Shown here one piece after another: positions 45,011 to 53,956 of a stretch of 64,000 nt of DNA. Under the pieces are notes generated by a model. It had not been told where the DNA came from and did no database searches. It was given only the letters and a program-made list of their open reading frames with translations. A program made the position numbers and the translations under genes. This DNA is from Zooshikella sp050749885 (GTDB taxonomy: Bacteria; Pseudomonadota; Gammaproteobacteria; Pseudomonadales; Zooshikellaceae): assembly GCF_050749885.1 (NCBI RefSeq), contig NZ_JBOIUB010000006.1:1-64000 (forward strand), in the 5' to 3' direction. Position 1 is the first letter of the stretch; the number at the start of each line of letters is the position of its first letter.

Positions 45011-45661
45011 ATGCGGTCATTATCAAAACGACTGTTTATGTCACCTATCATTAAGCTAGCCACGCTCCTTAGCGTGGTTATGCTGTTAACTGCTTGTGGA
45101 TTCAAACTCAGGGGTATGGTAGATGTTGCCAGCCATTTACAGCAGCTTAGTGTGCAAACATCTGATAACTACGGGGTATTCACTCGTCGTCTAAACCGTA
45201 CTTTGGAAAGTAATGACATAAAAATCATTGCAAGTGCACCTTATGTGTTGCGTATTACTGAAAATCAGGATGAAAATAAAATTGCCAGCTTTACAGGTAA
45301 TGCGCAGGCTGCACAGTATCGCTTAATCAAACAAGTTAAATTTCAACTGGAAAATAGCGAAGGCTTACTGCTGATCGGACCTTTTGAAGCAATGTCTGAA
45401 CGTGTTTACCTTTATTCTTCAAGCAACAAGACCGCTTCAGACTCTGAAGAACGCTTAATTAGAGAAGAATTAGAGCGGGATATCATTACCCAGATTACCC
45501 AACGTTTACAAGCTATGACTAATGAGCAAATTGATGTTGCTGAAGCTGAAGCCCGTAAAAAACAAGCTGAAGCGGAAAAAGCTAAACAACTAGAAGAGCA
45601 AAAAAATGTAAAAGCTATGCCCAAAAGGAATGCCATAAAACTAGCGCCACCAAATCTTTAA
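45011..45661 (+). CDS. lptE: LPS-assembly lipoprotein LptE
   Basis: 216 residues. AGGAG lies close before the ATG at 45011. The lipoprotein signal peptide ends in LLTAC (C29 lipidated) followed by GFKLRG, the LptE hallmark. LptE plugs LptD in the outer membrane for LPS export. The C-terminal ~50 residues are a charged, Ala/Lys/Glu-rich stretch (EAEARKKQAEAEKAKQLEEQ) forming a predicted coiled coil, longer than in E. coli. Follows leuS by 11 nt, as in most gammaproteobacteria. Confidence 0.95.
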   Translation: MRSLSKRLFMSPIIKLATLLSVVMLLTACGFKLRGMVDVASHLQQLSVQTSDNYGVFTRRLNRTLESNDIKIIASAPYVLRITENQDENKIASFTGNAQAAQYRLIKQVKFQLENSEGLLLIGPFEAMSERVYLYSSSNKTASDSEERLIREELERDIITQITQRLQAMTNEQIDVAEAEARKKQAEAEKAKQLEEQKNVKAMPKRNAIKLAPPNL

Positions 45662-45680
45662 TGCTCTTTTCATAAAATAC

Positions 45681-45733
45681 CAAGGTAGCTCGCTATAGGT
45701 TTTAAAGCTTATCCAAATAGTGCTGCTACCTTG
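45681..45733. repeat. inverted repeat after lptE
   Basis: CAAGGTAGC (45681-45689) and GCTACCTTG (45725-45733) are perfect complements separated by 35 nt, 20 nt after lptE. The loop is long and no T run follows, so this is more likely a structured RNA stem or a binding site than a simple terminator. It precedes holA. Confidence 0.4.
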
Positions 45734-45839
45734 ATTTATATTTACGTTTCACTTTTATGTTTAATTGGTGTTCCCAATATAAACGTCCATAAAGCCCCCT
45801 ATCCAACAACCTTATAGCCGCAACGTACTTTATTTTTTA

Positions 45840-46868
45840 ATGAAAATTCGCAGTGACCAGCTTCAACAGCATTTAAATCAAAAAACATTAGCCCCCGTCT
45901 ATATTGTGAGTGGTGATGAGCCTTTGATTCAACAGGAGTGCTGCGATTTAATCCGACAAAAAGCACGAGACAATGGATTTAGTGAGCGTATCTTATTACA
46001 AGCGGATGGTAGCTTTGACTGGGACACCGTATTAGAACACACTAATAGCCTATCATTATTTAGTGATAAGAAAATTATTGAAATACGCTGTCAAAGCAAT
46101 AAATTTAATGATAAAGCAGCTAAAGTACTCAAAGCATGTGGAGAATCTCCAGTATCCGATAATGTGTTATTACTGATAACACCTAAGCTTGAAAATCCGA
46201 CTCAACACAGCAAATGGTTTAAAGCTCTCGAAAAGTCTGGTATTTTTATTCCCATATGGCCAATAGATGCCCAACACCTGCCTCGCTGGATTAAACAGCG
46301 AATGCAGCAAGCTGGGTTAACAGCCACCCCACAGGCAATACAGCTTCTTACTGAACGTGTTGAAGGAAATTTACTCGCCGCTTCGCAAGAAATCGCTAAA
46401 TTAACACTTTATGCTGATAACCAGCATGTAACAGAAGAAACAATTAATACCAGTGTTTCTGATAGTGCGCGTTACTCTGTTTTTGACTTAATCGAGAATG
46501 CACTTGCTGGCTCCGTAAATCACTCCCTACGCATTTTCAACGGCTTAAAAGCTGAAGGTATTGAACCAGCTGTTATGTTATGGGCCATTACCCGTGAAGT
46601 CCGTAACTTACTTCAACTCATTCAATTACAACGCGAAAGTCATTCACTTGAACAAGCTATGCAAAATCAACGTATTTGGGAAAAACGAAAACCGCTTATC
46701 CGCCAAGCATTACAACGACACTCAGAACAAACTCTTGAGCAAATACTACTCTCATCAGGTCAAGTTGACGAAGCTATTAAAGGCTTATCTAATGATAATG
46801 TATGGTCTGCACTCCAAATCCTATTATTAAAATTAACTGGCATATCTGTCATAAACGATCACAGCTAA
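45840..46868 (+). CDS. holA: DNA polymerase III delta subunit
   Basis: 342 residues. The delta subunit opens the beta clamp in the clamp loader. It starts MKIRSDQLQQHL and has the characteristic YIVSGDEPLIQQE, LPRWIKQRM, a GNLLAASQEIAKL segment and RYSVFDLIENALAG; the last is a strong HolA signature. The gene follows lptE by 178 nt with an inverted repeat in the gap. In E. coli and Pseudomonas-type genomes nadD is often next or nearby; here a tryptophanase follows. Confidence 0.95.
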   Translation: MKIRSDQLQQHLNQKTLAPVYIVSGDEPLIQQECCDLIRQKARDNGFSERILLQADGSFDWDTVLEHTNSLSLFSDKKIIEIRCQSNKFNDKAAKVLKACGESPVSDNVLLLITPKLENPTQHSKWFKALEKSGIFIPIWPIDAQHLPRWIKQRMQQAGLTATPQAIQLLTERVEGNLLAASQEIAKLTLYADNQHVTEETINTSVSDSARYSVFDLIENALAGSVNHSLRIFNGLKAEGIEPAVMLWAITREVRNLLQLIQLQRESHSLEQAMQNQRIWEKRKPLIRQALQRHSEQTLEQILLSSGQVDEAIKGLSNDNVWSALQILLLKLTGISVINDHS

Positions 46869-47117
46869 TAAAATTTATTTTATGTTAAGAAATTATTCTG
46901 TGCGTCAACATACATCCTATTACTTATTTCAATAGACTCACAATAGCGCTTAGCTATATAAAAACAACGAAAAAATATACCCCAGCAAAAATAGTTTTTG
47001 ACTAATACTTTATTAGAAAATAACTTACATTCATTTCCCCAAGCAGTCTATAAAATCCTACCTACCTCTGTGTTTTCCAGCATACGCATCGCCATTTTTT
47101 AAATAAGGATTTATTAT

Positions 47118-48503
47118 ATGGATATCATCCCAGAACCTTTTCGTATTAAAATGGTTGAACCTATCAACTTAATTAATGATAAAGAACGTCATATTGCTTT
47201 AGAAGAAGCAGGTTATAACGTTTTTTTACTTAAAAGTGATGAAGTTTTTATTGACTTATTAACTGATTCTGGCACAGGCGCCATGAGTGATAAACAGTGG
47301 GCAGGTTTAATGATGGGGGATGAGTCTTATGCTGGAAGTCGTAATTTTTTTCATTTACAAAAAAAAGCACAAGAAGTTTTTAATTATCATTATATTTTAC
47401 CGACACATCAAGGCCGAGGAGCTGAACAAATTCTTTTCCCTGCGCTTATAGAACTCCGAAATTGTCAAAACCCTGTTTTTATTTCAAATTATCATTTTGA
47501 TACCACTGCTGCTCATATAGAAATTTCCGGTGCAAAAGCAATTAATACCCCTACACCTTGGGCATTTGATACTACCTCATCATACGATTGGAAAGGTAAT
47601 TTTAATCTGGACGAACTAGAAGCCACTATCAAACAATACGGTGCTAATCGTATTGCAGCCATCATTACAACAGTAACGTGTAATAGTACAGGTGGACAGC
47701 CTGTTTCAATGGAGAACATGCGTGCTGTTTACCACCTAGCCCGGCGTTATGACATACCAGTAGTGATTGATGCTGCTCGTTATTGTGAGAACGCTTGGTT
47801 TATCAAGCAGCGTGAATCAGGTTACCAAAATAAATCTATTGCAGACATTATAAAAGAGATGTTTCAGTATGGTGATATGCTAACCCTTTCTGCCAAAAAA
47901 GACCCTTTGGTGAATATCGGCGGCTTATGTTGTATTCGAGATAATGAAACTCTTTTTCGCAATGTTCAGGTTCGTTGTATTCCACAAGAAGGTTTTATCA
48001 CTTACGGCGGACTGGCTGGCAGGGACATGGAAGCTCTAGCCATAGGTTTACATGAAGCGATGGATGTAAATTTTTTGAATTATCGCATTGCCCAAGTTCA
48101 ATTCCTGGGTAATTTACTGCTCAAAGCAGGTATTCCTATACAGTTTCCCACAGGTGGGCATGCCGTATTTGTTGATGCAAAAATTTTATTACCTCACATT
48201 CCAAGTCACCACTTCCCCGCCCAGGCACTTGCAAATGAATTGTATTTAAAAGGTGGTGTTAGAGGTGTTGAAATTGGCTCTTTGCTATTAGGTCGAGACC
48301 CACAGACAAAACAGCAAAAAGTATCACCCTTTGAGTTTCTTCGTTTAGCCATTCCAAGACGCGTATACACCAATAGTCATATGGAATACGTTGCAAACTG
48401 TTTAGTTAAAATAAAAGAAAGAGCAAAGGATATTCGAGGTTTAACATTTACTTATGAGCCTCCCATTTTACGTCATTTTACAGCACGTTTTAAACCATGT
48501 TAA
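47118..48503 (+). CDS. tnaA: tryptophanase (tryptophan indole-lyase)
   Basis: 461 residues of the beta-eliminating PLP lyase family. It would split tryptophan to indole, pyruvate and ammonia. The PLP lysine region is LSAKKDPLVNIGG; THQGRGAEQ and the C-terminal TFTYEP are family blocks. Three diagnostic positions favour tryptophanase over tyrosine phenol-lyase: D in YHFDTT (T in phenol-lyases), VEIGS instead of the MERG arginine motif, and H in LRHFTARF (F in phenol-lyases). Elsewhere (AMSDKQWAGLMMGD) it resembles phenol-lyases. AAGGA precedes the ATG. No TnaC-like leader with a Trp codon was found upstream, and no tnaB permease is adjacent, so control differs from E. coli. Confidence 0.88.
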   Translation: MDIIPEPFRIKMVEPINLINDKERHIALEEAGYNVFLLKSDEVFIDLLTDSGTGAMSDKQWAGLMMGDESYAGSRNFFHLQKKAQEVFNYHYILPTHQGRGAEQILFPALIELRNCQNPVFISNYHFDTTAAHIEISGAKAINTPTPWAFDTTSSYDWKGNFNLDELEATIKQYGANRIAAIITTVTCNSTGGQPVSMENMRAVYHLARRYDIPVVIDAARYCENAWFIKQRESGYQNKSIADIIKEMFQYGDMLTLSAKKDPLVNIGGLCCIRDNETLFRNVQVRCIPQEGFITYGGLAGRDMEALAIGLHEAMDVNFLNYRIAQVQFLGNLLLKAGIPIQFPTGGHAVFVDAKILLPHIPSHHFPAQALANELYLKGGVRGVEIGSLLLGRDPQTKQQKVSPFEFLRLAIPRRVYTNSHMEYVANCLVKIKERAKDIRGLTFTYEPPILRHFTARFKPC

Positions 48504-48572
48504 CAAACTATATCTTGTTCATTAAAATACTTTACTCTCCAAAAATAAATTTAGTTAAACGCCTACTGTATT

Positions 48573-49052
48573 TCATCCATTATGGGAATAAATAACTAGT
48601 TTTTCCTGGGGGATAATCATTAACCAAGCTTCATGACTAAAAGCATAAAATGAGCCTTCCTGCTTTCCTCTATGTATAATTAATGACTGCAAACTTTCTG
48701 ATAAATTTCCACCACAAAACCCCCAATAAATATCTTCATCTCGTGTCCAGTCTTTTCTTGGTGTAGCAGACCAATCACCATAACTATGAGAATAGTCTGA
48801 GCTCCCCCTTGCTTGCTGAATATTCTTAAAAAAACTAATACCTTCATGACTAATTTGCTGGTAAGTTTCATCACTTAATTTGAATACCGCAACACCACAC
48901 CCTTCACGAAACCCTGAATCAGAACCTATTGATAATCGGTAAGCTAGTCCAATTTCTTTAGGAATGAACTGTCGATACCAGTAATCTTCAAAGACAACCC
49001 ACCCCAAAACTGGAACACACACGGTTAAAACTAAAGTACCTACGACTTTCAT
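48573..49052 (-). CDS. single-pass membrane or exported protein of unknown function
   Basis: 159 residues. The N-terminal hydrophobic stretch (VVGTLVLTVCVPVLGWVVF) is a membrane anchor or signal. The remainder is soluble, with aromatic-rich segments (SYGDWSATPRKDWTRDEDIYWGF) and two cysteines (GCGVAVF; GFCGG). I recognise no family. It converges on tnaA and is divergent from the 111-residue gene; the GC content is like the surroundings. Confidence 0.65.
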   Translation of the reverse strand: MKVVGTLVLTVCVPVLGWVVFEDYWYRQFIPKEIGLAYRLSIGSDSGFREGCGVAVFKLSDETYQQISHEGISFFKNIQQARGSSDYSHSYGDWSATPRKDWTRDEDIYWGFCGGNLSESLQSLIIHRGKQEGSFYAFSHEAWLMIIPQEKLVIYSHNG

Positions 49053-49260
49053 TCCTACTTTACTTTCTGCAATACGATTATTAAAAAAATGAAAAACAAC
49101 ATTAGGATAAACAATAAAGCTAATATCTAGAAAAAATCAATCAGATGCACAAAATTTGCACATAAATCACTTAACAAATCTACATTAAAAGCATAATACT
49201 TGCACGTTAAAAAATTACAGTAAATGCTACTCTCAATGTTAAAAAAAGAACTGTAATTGT

Positions 49261-49596
49261 ATGATTAGAAAACTTATATTAGCTGAGATGATATTATTCA
49301 TAATATTATTAATACTTAATATCTACCTTCACTACCTACCTATTAGTCACTTTACAGAAACACCACATCACCCGCCACCAAAAGGAGAAGTTTACGTTCC
49401 TTACTGCATCAATGGAGAGCAATCATTAGTGACGACAAATAAAACTGACGATCCAGGTTGTCTTGCAGATCACCCTGGAGAGTTTGCTAAAATAATTGTA
49501 TTCATAGGCAGCCTCTTTTTACTCGTAATTTTTCCCATTTTATTTGCATGTATTGCCTTTACATACAGTGTTATTCACCGCATATTAAAGAAATAA
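49261..49596 (+). CDS. two-pass membrane protein of unknown function
   Basis: 111 residues with an N-terminal membrane segment (about 8-28), a Pro/Thr-rich loop with two cysteines (YCINGEQ; GCLADHPGE) and a C-terminal segment (about 78-105), ending in IHRILKK. The Cys pair could be disulfide-bonded outside the cell. No family recognised. It has no good ribosome site within view; the start at 49261 follows 209 nt of AT-rich sequence. Likely real but uncertain. Confidence 0.5.
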   Translation: MIRKLILAEMILFIILLILNIYLHYLPISHFTETPHHPPPKGEVYVPYCINGEQSLVTTNKTDDPGCLADHPGEFAKIIVFIGSLFLLVIFPILFACIAFTYSVIHRILKK

Positions 49597-49661
49597 TCAT
49601 AAGGGCAGCTAATTAAAAATAAGGCACTGAAGGTAGTTAAAAAAGAGCGGAAGGCTGTATC

Positions 49662-49690
49662 AAAAGTGAGGGATTATATACCCCCTCACT
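49662..49690 (-). terminator. rho-independent terminator of the dacA/lip gene cluster
   Basis: On the minus strand an 8-bp stem AGTGAGGG/CCCTCACT with a 10-nt loop is followed by a short T run. It begins about 15 nt beyond the lipA stop. Confidence 0.75.
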
Positions 49691-49704
49691 CTATAAGAAA
49701 TGAA

Positions 49705-50688
49705 CTATACAATAAAATCGCCCTTAGCTTGCTCATCAGCATGATAAGATGACCTCACCAAAGCACCACTAGCGACTTTACTAAAGCCAAGTGATTTTGC
49801 AATATCTGCCAATTCAGCAAACTCATCAGGATGAACAAAACGATCTACAGGAAGATGATGTCGGCTGGGCTGTAAATATTGACCGAGGGTAATCATTTCG
49901 ATGTCATGTTCGCGCATGTCATGCATCAGTTCAATCACTTCTTCCTTAGTCTCACCCAACCCCAACATAATGCCAGATTTAGTAGGAATATGTGGCACTT
50001 GTTGCTTATAACGCTTTAACAATTGTAGCGACCACGCATAGTCAGAACCTGGACGTGATTTTTTATAAAGTGATGGAACAGTCTCCAGGTTGTGATTAAA
50101 TATATCGGGTGGCTCTGCCCCCAAAATTTCAAGCGCAACATCCATACGACCACGAAAATCAGGTACTAACACCTCAATTTCAGTTTTTGGGCAACGCTGG
50201 CGGATCTCTCGAATACAGTCAGCAAAGTGCTGTGCTCCACCATCACGTAAATCATCTCGGTCAACAGAGGTGATAACCACATACTTTAGCCGCAAATCTG
50301 CGATGGCTATCGCCAGATTCTTAGGTTCATCCACATCAAGTGGATTAGGTCGACCATGTGCAACATCACAGAAGGGGCAACGACGGGTACAAATATCCCC
50401 CATAATCATAAACGTAGCTGTACCACCACCAAAGCATTCTCCTAAGTTAGGACAAGATGCTTCTTCACACACAGTATGTAATGAGTGCTTTCGTAGTAAT
50501 TTTTTAATACGATCAACTTCAGGTGATGCCGATAACCTGACTCGAACCCAATCCGGCTTTCTCGGCATCGCTTCCTTCTCAGTGGGGATAACCTTTACTG
50601 GAATTCGAGCGACCTTTTCAGCACCACGCAGTTTAACACCCTGCGTAGCACGTTGAGATTTAGGTTTGTTCACAGAGGCATCAGTCAT
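49705..50688 (-). CDS. lipA: lipoyl synthase
   Basis: 327 residues. LipA inserts two sulfurs into protein-bound octanoate. The auxiliary cluster motif CEEASCPNLGEC and the radical-SAM cluster motif CTRRCPFC are both present, and the C-terminal RSSYHADE supplies the conserved serine ligand. A basic N-terminal extension is usual. It starts 3 nt after lipB ends, in the run dacA-dat-ybeD-lipB-lipA, and a terminator follows. Confidence 0.98.
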   Translation of the reverse strand: MTDASVNKPKSQRATQGVKLRGAEKVARIPVKVIPTEKEAMPRKPDWVRVRLSASPEVDRIKKLLRKHSLHTVCEEASCPNLGECFGGGTATFMIMGDICTRRCPFCDVAHGRPNPLDVDEPKNLAIAIADLRLKYVVITSVDRDDLRDGGAQHFADCIREIRQRCPKTEIEVLVPDFRGRMDVALEILGAEPPDIFNHNLETVPSLYKKSRPGSDYAWSLQLLKRYKQQVPHIPTKSGIMLGLGETKEEVIELMHDMREHDIEMITLGQYLQPSRHHLPVDRFVHPDEFAELADIAKSLGFSKVASGALVRSSYHADEQAKGDFIV

Positions 50689-50691
50689 CAG

Positions 50692-51336
50692 CTAATTCCA
50701 ATCGTTTTTTGAGATTACTTCTTGGTAATCCAAGTGTGTTATCAGTTGCTGTTGCAACTGCTCCTCTACTTCCGCCATAGTTATTTCTGGTAACCATCGC
50801 GCAAGCTGAGTCATAGCCATACCTGCATAGCCACAAGGATTAATTCGACTAAAAGGTTCTAAATCCATTTTAACATTCAGCGCTAAACCGTGGTAAGAGC
50901 AACCTTTGCGAATTCTTAGCCCTAAAGATGCAATTTTTGCCTGATCAACATAAACTCCTGGGGCATCAGGTTTTGCTGCCGCACTAACCGAATACCTTTT
51001 CAGAGTATCAATAATTGCATTCTCCATAGCCGTCACTAAAGCCCTGACACCAAGCTGTTTGCGCTTCACATTGATCAGCAAGTAAACCACTAACTGGCCT
51101 GGTCCATGGTAAGTAACCTGCCCGCCCCGATCAACGCTCACCACAGGAATATCACCAGGTGCAAGTACATGTTCTGCCTTACCTGCTTGTCCTTGGGTAA
51201 AAACGTGGGGATGCTCTAGTAACCAGATTTCATCGACATCATCCGGGTGACGCGAAGCAGTGAATGCCTGCATCCGTTGCCATGTTGCTAAATAGGACTG
51301 CACACCTAAATGCCGTACGATCAATGGTAATGTCAT
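50692..51336 (-). CDS. lipB: octanoyl-ACP:protein N-octanoyltransferase
   Basis: 214 residues. LipB transfers octanoate from ACP to lipoyl domains. Motifs: HPHVFTQGQAG, RGGQVTYHGPGQLVVY, the lysine in KIASLGLRIRKGCSYHG, and the catalytic cysteine in INPCGYAGM. The start overlaps the ybeD end by one base, so translation is coupled. Its product feeds LipA, encoded next. Confidence 0.97.
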   Translation of the reverse strand: MTLPLIVRHLGVQSYLATWQRMQAFTASRHPDDVDEIWLLEHPHVFTQGQAGKAEHVLAPGDIPVVSVDRGGQVTYHGPGQLVVYLLINVKRKQLGVRALVTAMENAIIDTLKRYSVSAAAKPDAPGVYVDQAKIASLGLRIRKGCSYHGLALNVKMDLEPFSRINPCGYAGMAMTQLARWLPEITMAEVEEQLQQQLITHLDYQEVISKNDWN

Positions 51337-51611
51337 TAGAGTACCATTGACACCCGACCACTGGCTTTAAAGTCTTCAAACAGGGCCTTTAATTGATCTT
51401 CTCCAGTGGCTCGAATCGTTACATTAACAGACATATACTTGCCATTACGGCTATCTTTAACTATCGCATTACCATCAAAATCGGGAGCATGCTTGAGAAT
51501 CACTCGACAAACAAAGTCCTTGTAATCAGGCGCAGCATCACCAATGATTTTGATAGGATAGTCACAGGGAAAAACAATTTTAGGTGGCTCTGGCGGCGTA
51601 GATTGAGACAT
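51336..51611 (-). CDS. ybeD: YbeD-family (DUF493) protein
   Basis: 91 residues, the family size. FPCDYPIKIIGDAAPDYKDFV and the C-terminal LFEDFKASGRVSMVL are typical of DUF493. It is a small cytoplasmic ferredoxin-like-fold protein. YbeD lies upstream of lipB in many gammaproteobacteria and has been proposed to help lipoylation or protease regulation; the function is not settled. Confidence 0.93.
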   Translation of the reverse strand: MSQSTPPEPPKIVFPCDYPIKIIGDAAPDYKDFVCRVILKHAPDFDGNAIVKDSRNGKYMSVNVTIRATGEDQLKALFEDFKASGRVSMVL

Positions 51612-51708
51612 AACAACAATTAAGCTTGAGTTAAACTGACCAATGGGAAATCAACAGAATGATTTACGTATAGGTAGATTATAAATGATTCTCCCCAAGG
51701 AAGAACCC

Positions 51709-52602
51709 TTAGGTTGGTAGGTTTTCTCGATGCTCTGTTGCCAACTGCAACTTATAACGCTGATAGCGACCCGCAATATCATACCAAACAGCACCTATCT
51801 TACCCTTACCAACAGGTTGGTTATCCAGCAGGGTTATTGGGCATATTTCTTTTGTAGAGCTGGTAATCCACACTTCGTCCGCTTCGTGTAGCTCATCTTG
51901 CGATACCATCCGTTCTGACAACGTATAGTTTGATTTTGCATCAGATTGCAGCAGCTCGATGATTAAATCACGGGTAATCCCCCCTAAAATTGGCATATCT
52001 TTCGGGGGAGTCGCTATTTCATTACCTTTTACAATAAAAACGTTACTTGATGAGCCTTCAGTTACCTGCCCCTGTTCATTAATCAATATGGCTTCATCCG
52101 CGCCAGCTTCTTCGGCACGCTGACGATGTAACACATTAGGCAGTAATGCAATTGCCTTAATATCACAGCGTTTCCAACGTAGATCCTCAGTGGTAATAGC
52201 AGTCATTCCTTGAACATGCGAGAAATCCTCATCTAACTTCATTTGCAATGGTGAAGTCATGACAAAAACAGTTGGCTCCAAACCTTTTGGCCACAGATGA
52301 TTTCGATCAGGTGCCACACCACGCGTCACCTGTAAATAAATGGACTGATGTTCACTGGAATTTTGAGCCAACAGCTTGGCAAAAACCCTCAGCCATTCCT
52401 CATGTTTTAGAGGGTTTTCGATACGTATACTGGATAAACTGAAATCCAATCGCGCTAAATGCTGCTCAACTCGAAAAGGTACCCGATAAAATGCAGGAAT
52501 AACTTCATATGCACCATCAGCAAACATAAAGCCACGATCCATAACAGAAACCATGGCATCCTGCTGATTTATAAAGTGACCATTGAGATAAACCTGTGTC
52601 AT
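51709..52602 (-). CDS. dat: D-amino-acid (D-alanine) aminotransferase, class IV
   Basis: 297 residues. It is a class IV PLP aminotransferase: YLNGHFINQQDAMVSVMDRGFMFADGAYEV at the N-terminus, the PLP lysine in RCDIKAIALLPNV, EEAGADEAI, VTEGSSSNVF and LGGITRDL. This profile fits D-alanine transaminase rather than IlvE or PabC. It lies 21 nt downstream of dacA, which removes D-Ala from peptidoglycan, so a role in D-Ala recycling is plausible. About 100 nt separate it from ybeD. Confidence 0.88.
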   Translation of the reverse strand: MTQVYLNGHFINQQDAMVSVMDRGFMFADGAYEVIPAFYRVPFRVEQHLARLDFSLSSIRIENPLKHEEWLRVFAKLLAQNSSEHQSIYLQVTRGVAPDRNHLWPKGLEPTVFVMTSPLQMKLDEDFSHVQGMTAITTEDLRWKRCDIKAIALLPNVLHRQRAEEAGADEAILINEQGQVTEGSSSNVFIVKGNEIATPPKDMPILGGITRDLIIELLQSDAKSNYTLSERMVSQDELHEADEVWITSSTKEICPITLLDNQPVGKGKIGAVWYDIAGRYQRYKLQLATEHRENLPT

Positions 52603-52623
52603 CGGTTTGGAGCACCTATCAAA

Positions 52624-53802
52624 TTAAAGAAATAACTTATAAAAAAACAAACGAATCTCGTCCCATATTACTTTGAAAAATCCAGCTTCATCCACTGCAT
52701 CCAACGCAACGATAGGTACTTGCTCTAATATTTTGTCATCCAGTTTAACCTCAATGCTACCTAAGGTTTGTCCTTTAGCCACTGGAGCTTCTAACAATGT
52801 ATTTAGCTGGATATCCGTCTTAACACTGTCAGTCTTTCCTCTGGGTACAGTAATAATCAAATCTTCCGTAATACCAACGGAAATTTTATCAGTAGTACCT
52901 TTCCAGATTTCTGCTTGCTGTAAAGGAACACCCCCTTTTCTAATGGCTACATTTTCAAAAAAGCGAAAACCATAAGTGAGGAGCTTTTGAGATTCACTCG
53001 CACGCGCTTTAGGGCTTTTAGTTCCCATAACAACAGCGATTAACCGGCGACCATCTTTTTTAGCTGATGATACAAGACAGTAGCCAGCCTCATCGGTATG
53101 CCCTGTCTTTAAACCATCAACATCATCATCACGCCATAGCAGTGAGTTTCGGTTAGCTTGACGTCTTAAAGGTTGACCTGTTTTTTTATCAATACCATAT
53201 TGGAAGTATTTTTCTTTATACACAGCATAGCGACTAGGATGTTCATAAATAATCGCTTTAGCTAATACCGCCAAATCATGGGCCGTAGTATAGTGATTAT
53301 CTGCTGGCCAGCCTGTTGAGTTAACAAAGTGCGAATCTTTCATATCCAACTTTTGAGCCGTAGCATTCATCAAGCTGGCAAATGACTCTTCACTACCGGC
53401 AATATGCTCTGCAAGCGCAACACTCGCATCATTACCCGATACAATGATGATGCCTTTTAGCAAATCCCTCACAGTGACTTTTGAATTCACCTCAATGAAC
53501 ATGAGTGAGCCTTTCATGCGCCAGGCTTTTTCACTCACCAATACTTGATCATCAAGTGAAATATTCCCCTCTTTTAATTCATTATCAGCAACATAGGCTG
53601 TCATCAGCTTTGTCAAACTTGCAGGAGGGAGGCGCTTATTTGCATTATGTTCAACAAGTATCTTGCCTGTATCGGCATCAAATAAAAAATAACTTTTAGC
53701 CGCCAGTTGTGGTGGAGAAGGAATGATGGTGGCAGCCTGTACAGCGCCAACCAAAAGAATGAGAGTTAACCCAATATAACGTGTCACAAAATGTTTTTTC
53801 AT
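52624..53802 (-). CDS. dacA: D-alanyl-D-alanine carboxypeptidase (PBP5/6 type)
   Basis: 392 residues. The signal peptide (MKKHFVTRYIGLTLILLVGAVQAA) leads to the penicillin-binding domain with S-x-x-K in ASLTKLM, S-G-N in VSGNDASVALAE and K-T-G in LKTGHTDEAGY. A PBP5 C-terminal beta domain (about 285-370) and an amphipathic C-terminal helix (FFKVIWDEIRLFFYKLFL) anchor it to the periplasmic face of the membrane. It trims terminal D-Ala from stem peptides. Confidence 0.97.
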   Translation of the reverse strand: MKKHFVTRYIGLTLILLVGAVQAATIIPSPPQLAAKSYFLFDADTGKILVEHNANKRLPPASLTKLMTAYVADNELKEGNISLDDQVLVSEKAWRMKGSLMFIEVNSKVTVRDLLKGIIIVSGNDASVALAEHIAGSEESFASLMNATAQKLDMKDSHFVNSTGWPADNHYTTAHDLAVLAKAIIYEHPSRYAVYKEKYFQYGIDKKTGQPLRRQANRNSLLWRDDDVDGLKTGHTDEAGYCLVSSAKKDGRRLIAVVMGTKSPKARASESQKLLTYGFRFFENVAIRKGGVPLQQAEIWKGTTDKISVGITEDLIITVPRGKTDSVKTDIQLNTLLEAPVAKGQTLGSIEVKLDDKILEQVPIVALDAVDEAGFFKVIWDEIRLFFYKLFL

Positions 53803-53956
53803 GGCAACTGTAGTGCTTTAAATGAAAGTTAAGAGCTTTATTGCGCCCCATATCTGTTAAGAAATAATAACGTTAACGCTGGGGTGTTCTCAAGAACCCT
53901 TAATAAGGTTTGGCAAATCGCTGTTTGTATTTTAAATCATTGAACAATACACAACA

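Noticed and set aside
46869..47117. TnaC-like leader peptide before the tryptophanase gene
   Set aside because: A 17-codon frame exists near 46882 but it has no Trp codon; there is no TGG in the gap.
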